A DNA stretch of 13,475 bases from an uncultured Eubacteriales bacterium (GTDB taxonomy: Bacteria; Bacillota; Clostridia; Lachnospirales; Anaerotignaceae). The position numbers were made by a program, and so were the translations under genes. The stretch covers positions 1 to 13,475 of the forward strand of contig CAKQPE010000047.1 of assembly GCA_934256695.1 (NCBI GenBank). Direction: 5' to 3'. Shown piece after piece: positions 12,485 through 13,475 of the stretch (its first letter is position 1; every line of letters starts with the position of its first letter). The notes under the pieces were generated by a model. It was not told the DNA's origin and ran no database searches. It saw only the letters and a program-made list of their open reading frames with translations.

Positions 12485-13475
12485 ATGGGAACAGTTATTA
12501 TAAACCATGAATTAGAAGAAAAATTTAAACAGGCGATTGATAATGGCAGAATTGTTATGTTCAGTGCACCGTGTGGTTTTGGCAAAAGTACAACAGCAAA
12601 GACTTTGCTTGAAGGCTATAAAACAAAAACTTTGTATGCAGATGATGAAAACTTTGAAGTACCGATAGCTGATGATGAAAATTGGGATGTGCTTATAATA
12701 GAGAGATTTCAGTTTCTTCAGGATTTAAAGCAACAACAGGATTTGTGTGAACTTATGCGAAAAAGCAATAATAAAAAGTTTATCATTCTTTCGAGAGGAG
12801 TTGTTCCGGGATGGCTTGCACCTTTTCAGCTTTCCGGACTGATGACTGTATTTAAAGCAAAAGATCTTCTTTTTGATATACCAACAATAGCAAAAATATT
12901 TGAAAAATATAATGTTTCAATATCAAAGTCTGATATTAGCGAGCTTTATAAACAAAGCTACGGTTATCCGGTTGCCATTTCTTATGTTGTCAAAAGGATG
13001 AGTCTTGGAGAAAAGTATGATTTGGCTATGGATTGTGCTGTAAGACAGGATGTATATATGTATTTTGAAGATGTTGTTTTTAACAGGTTTGATATTTCAA
13101 CAAGGAGATTTCTTCTTGAATTGGCACCGTTTGAGTTTTTTGGTCCGGAACTTGCAAAAATGGTAAGCGGAGATAAAAATGCAGGAGAAATTCTTGATTT
13201 TCTTCAAAAGAATACAACCATGATGCTTTATGAAAATGTAAATAAGGCCCGTTTTTGGCCGCAGTTTAGGGATTTTTTGATGTGGAAGGCAGAAAGAACA
13301 TATACAACAGAGCAGTTACAGACTTTGTATAACAGAGGCGGACTTTACTATGAACTGCACGATGATTATGCAAGAGCATTGGAGTGCTATTCAAAAAGTG
13401 GTGATCACAAAAAAATATCTGAGATTTTAACTAAAAATTCCAAATTGAACCAAGGTATAGGTCGCTATACAGATG
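12485..13475 (+). CDS. MalT/LuxR-type STAND ATPase transcriptional regulator (N-terminal part)
   Basis: The open frame runs off the right edge with 330 codons visible. The N-terminus has a P-loop, SAPCGFGKSTT (27-37, K34), in the form seen in MalT-like STAND regulators. The Walker B region is VLIIERFQFL (69-78), with E-R where D-D or D-E is common. FIILSRGVVPGWLAPFQLSGL (99-119) corresponds to the SR-x-P sensor segment of MalT-type NTPases, and SYGYPVAISYV (about 158-168) to the GxP/GWP helix. The end of the visible part (RGGLYYELHDDYARALECYSKSGD) looks like the start of TPR-like helical repeats. By family, a LuxR-type helix-turn-helix would be expected near the C-terminus, but it is not in the window, so DNA binding is inferred. 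A ribosome site AAGGAAGTG (12471-12479) precedes the ATG. It shares its promoter motif with the giant surface-protein gene. Confidence 0.8.
   Translation, partial: MGTVIINHELEEKFKQAIDNGRIVMFSAPCGFGKSTTAKTLLEGYKTKTLYADDENFEVPIADDENWDVLIIERFQFLQDLKQQQDLCELMRKSNNKKFIILSRGVVPGWLAPFQLSGLMTVFKAKDLLFDIPTIAKIFEKYNVSISKSDISELYKQSYGYPVAISYVVKRMSLGEKYDLAMDCAVRQDVYMYFEDVVFNRFDISTRRFLLELAPFEFFGPELAKMVSGDKNAGEILDFLQKNTTMMLYENVNKARFWPQFRDFLMWKAERTYTTEQLQTLYNRGGLYYELHDDYARALECYSKSGDHKKISEILTKNSKLNQGIGRYTD

Overview
The window looks like chromosomal DNA of a low-GC, Gram-positive anaerobe, most likely a member of Clostridia. The evidence is AT-rich intergenic DNA, strong AGGAGG-type ribosome binding sites, a type III glutamine synthetase, a short Gram-positive-style signal peptidase I, a DUF896 (YnzC-like) protein and a surface protein built from domains common in Firmicutes. 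I cannot name the genus. I see no rRNA, tRNA, CRISPR array, transposase or phage gene.

Layout: (1) 70-2175, glutamine synthetase III (glnN), closed by a terminator. (2) 2500-5194, a tight four-gene unit from its own sigma-A-like promoter: a radical SAM protein, an unknown multi-pass membrane protein, a small protein with a SHOCT-like/YvlB-type N-terminus and a Lys/Glu-rich helical tail, and signal peptidase I (lepB). It ends at a two-way hairpin shared with a convergent small single-pass membrane protein (minus strand, 5315-5638). (3) 5639-6033, a structured intergenic region holding a terminator-like hairpin, a perfect 17-bp palindrome and a promoter. (4) 6034-11724, a 1896-residue secreted surface protein: signal peptide, 12-residue KE repeats, three large GLUG-type beta-helix blocks, two Ig-like domains, one Flg_new (InlB B-like) repeat and a C-terminal copper-amine-oxidase-N type domain. 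(5) 11725-12109, a terminator, then a 257-bp element with perfect 17-bp terminal inverted repeats and five internal hairpins, then a promoter. (6) 12110-12343, a DUF896 protein with its terminator. (7) From 12485 to the right edge, the N-terminal part of a MalT/LuxR-type STAND ATPase regulator, whose expected DNA-binding end lies outside the window.

The most interesting link is regulatory. The giant surface-protein gene and the STAND regulator gene, about 6.5 kb apart, have nearly the same promoter: a 20-bp sequence (19/20 identical, containing the dyad ATCATWC-N4-GAATGAT) at exactly the same distance (39 bp, start to start) from an extended -10, with a poor -35 in both. This suggests that one factor, perhaps the STAND regulator itself, controls both. 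A second pattern is that the intergenic regions on either side of the giant gene seem to hold related structured repeats in opposite orientation: one intact with terminal inverted repeats, the other partial and diverged.
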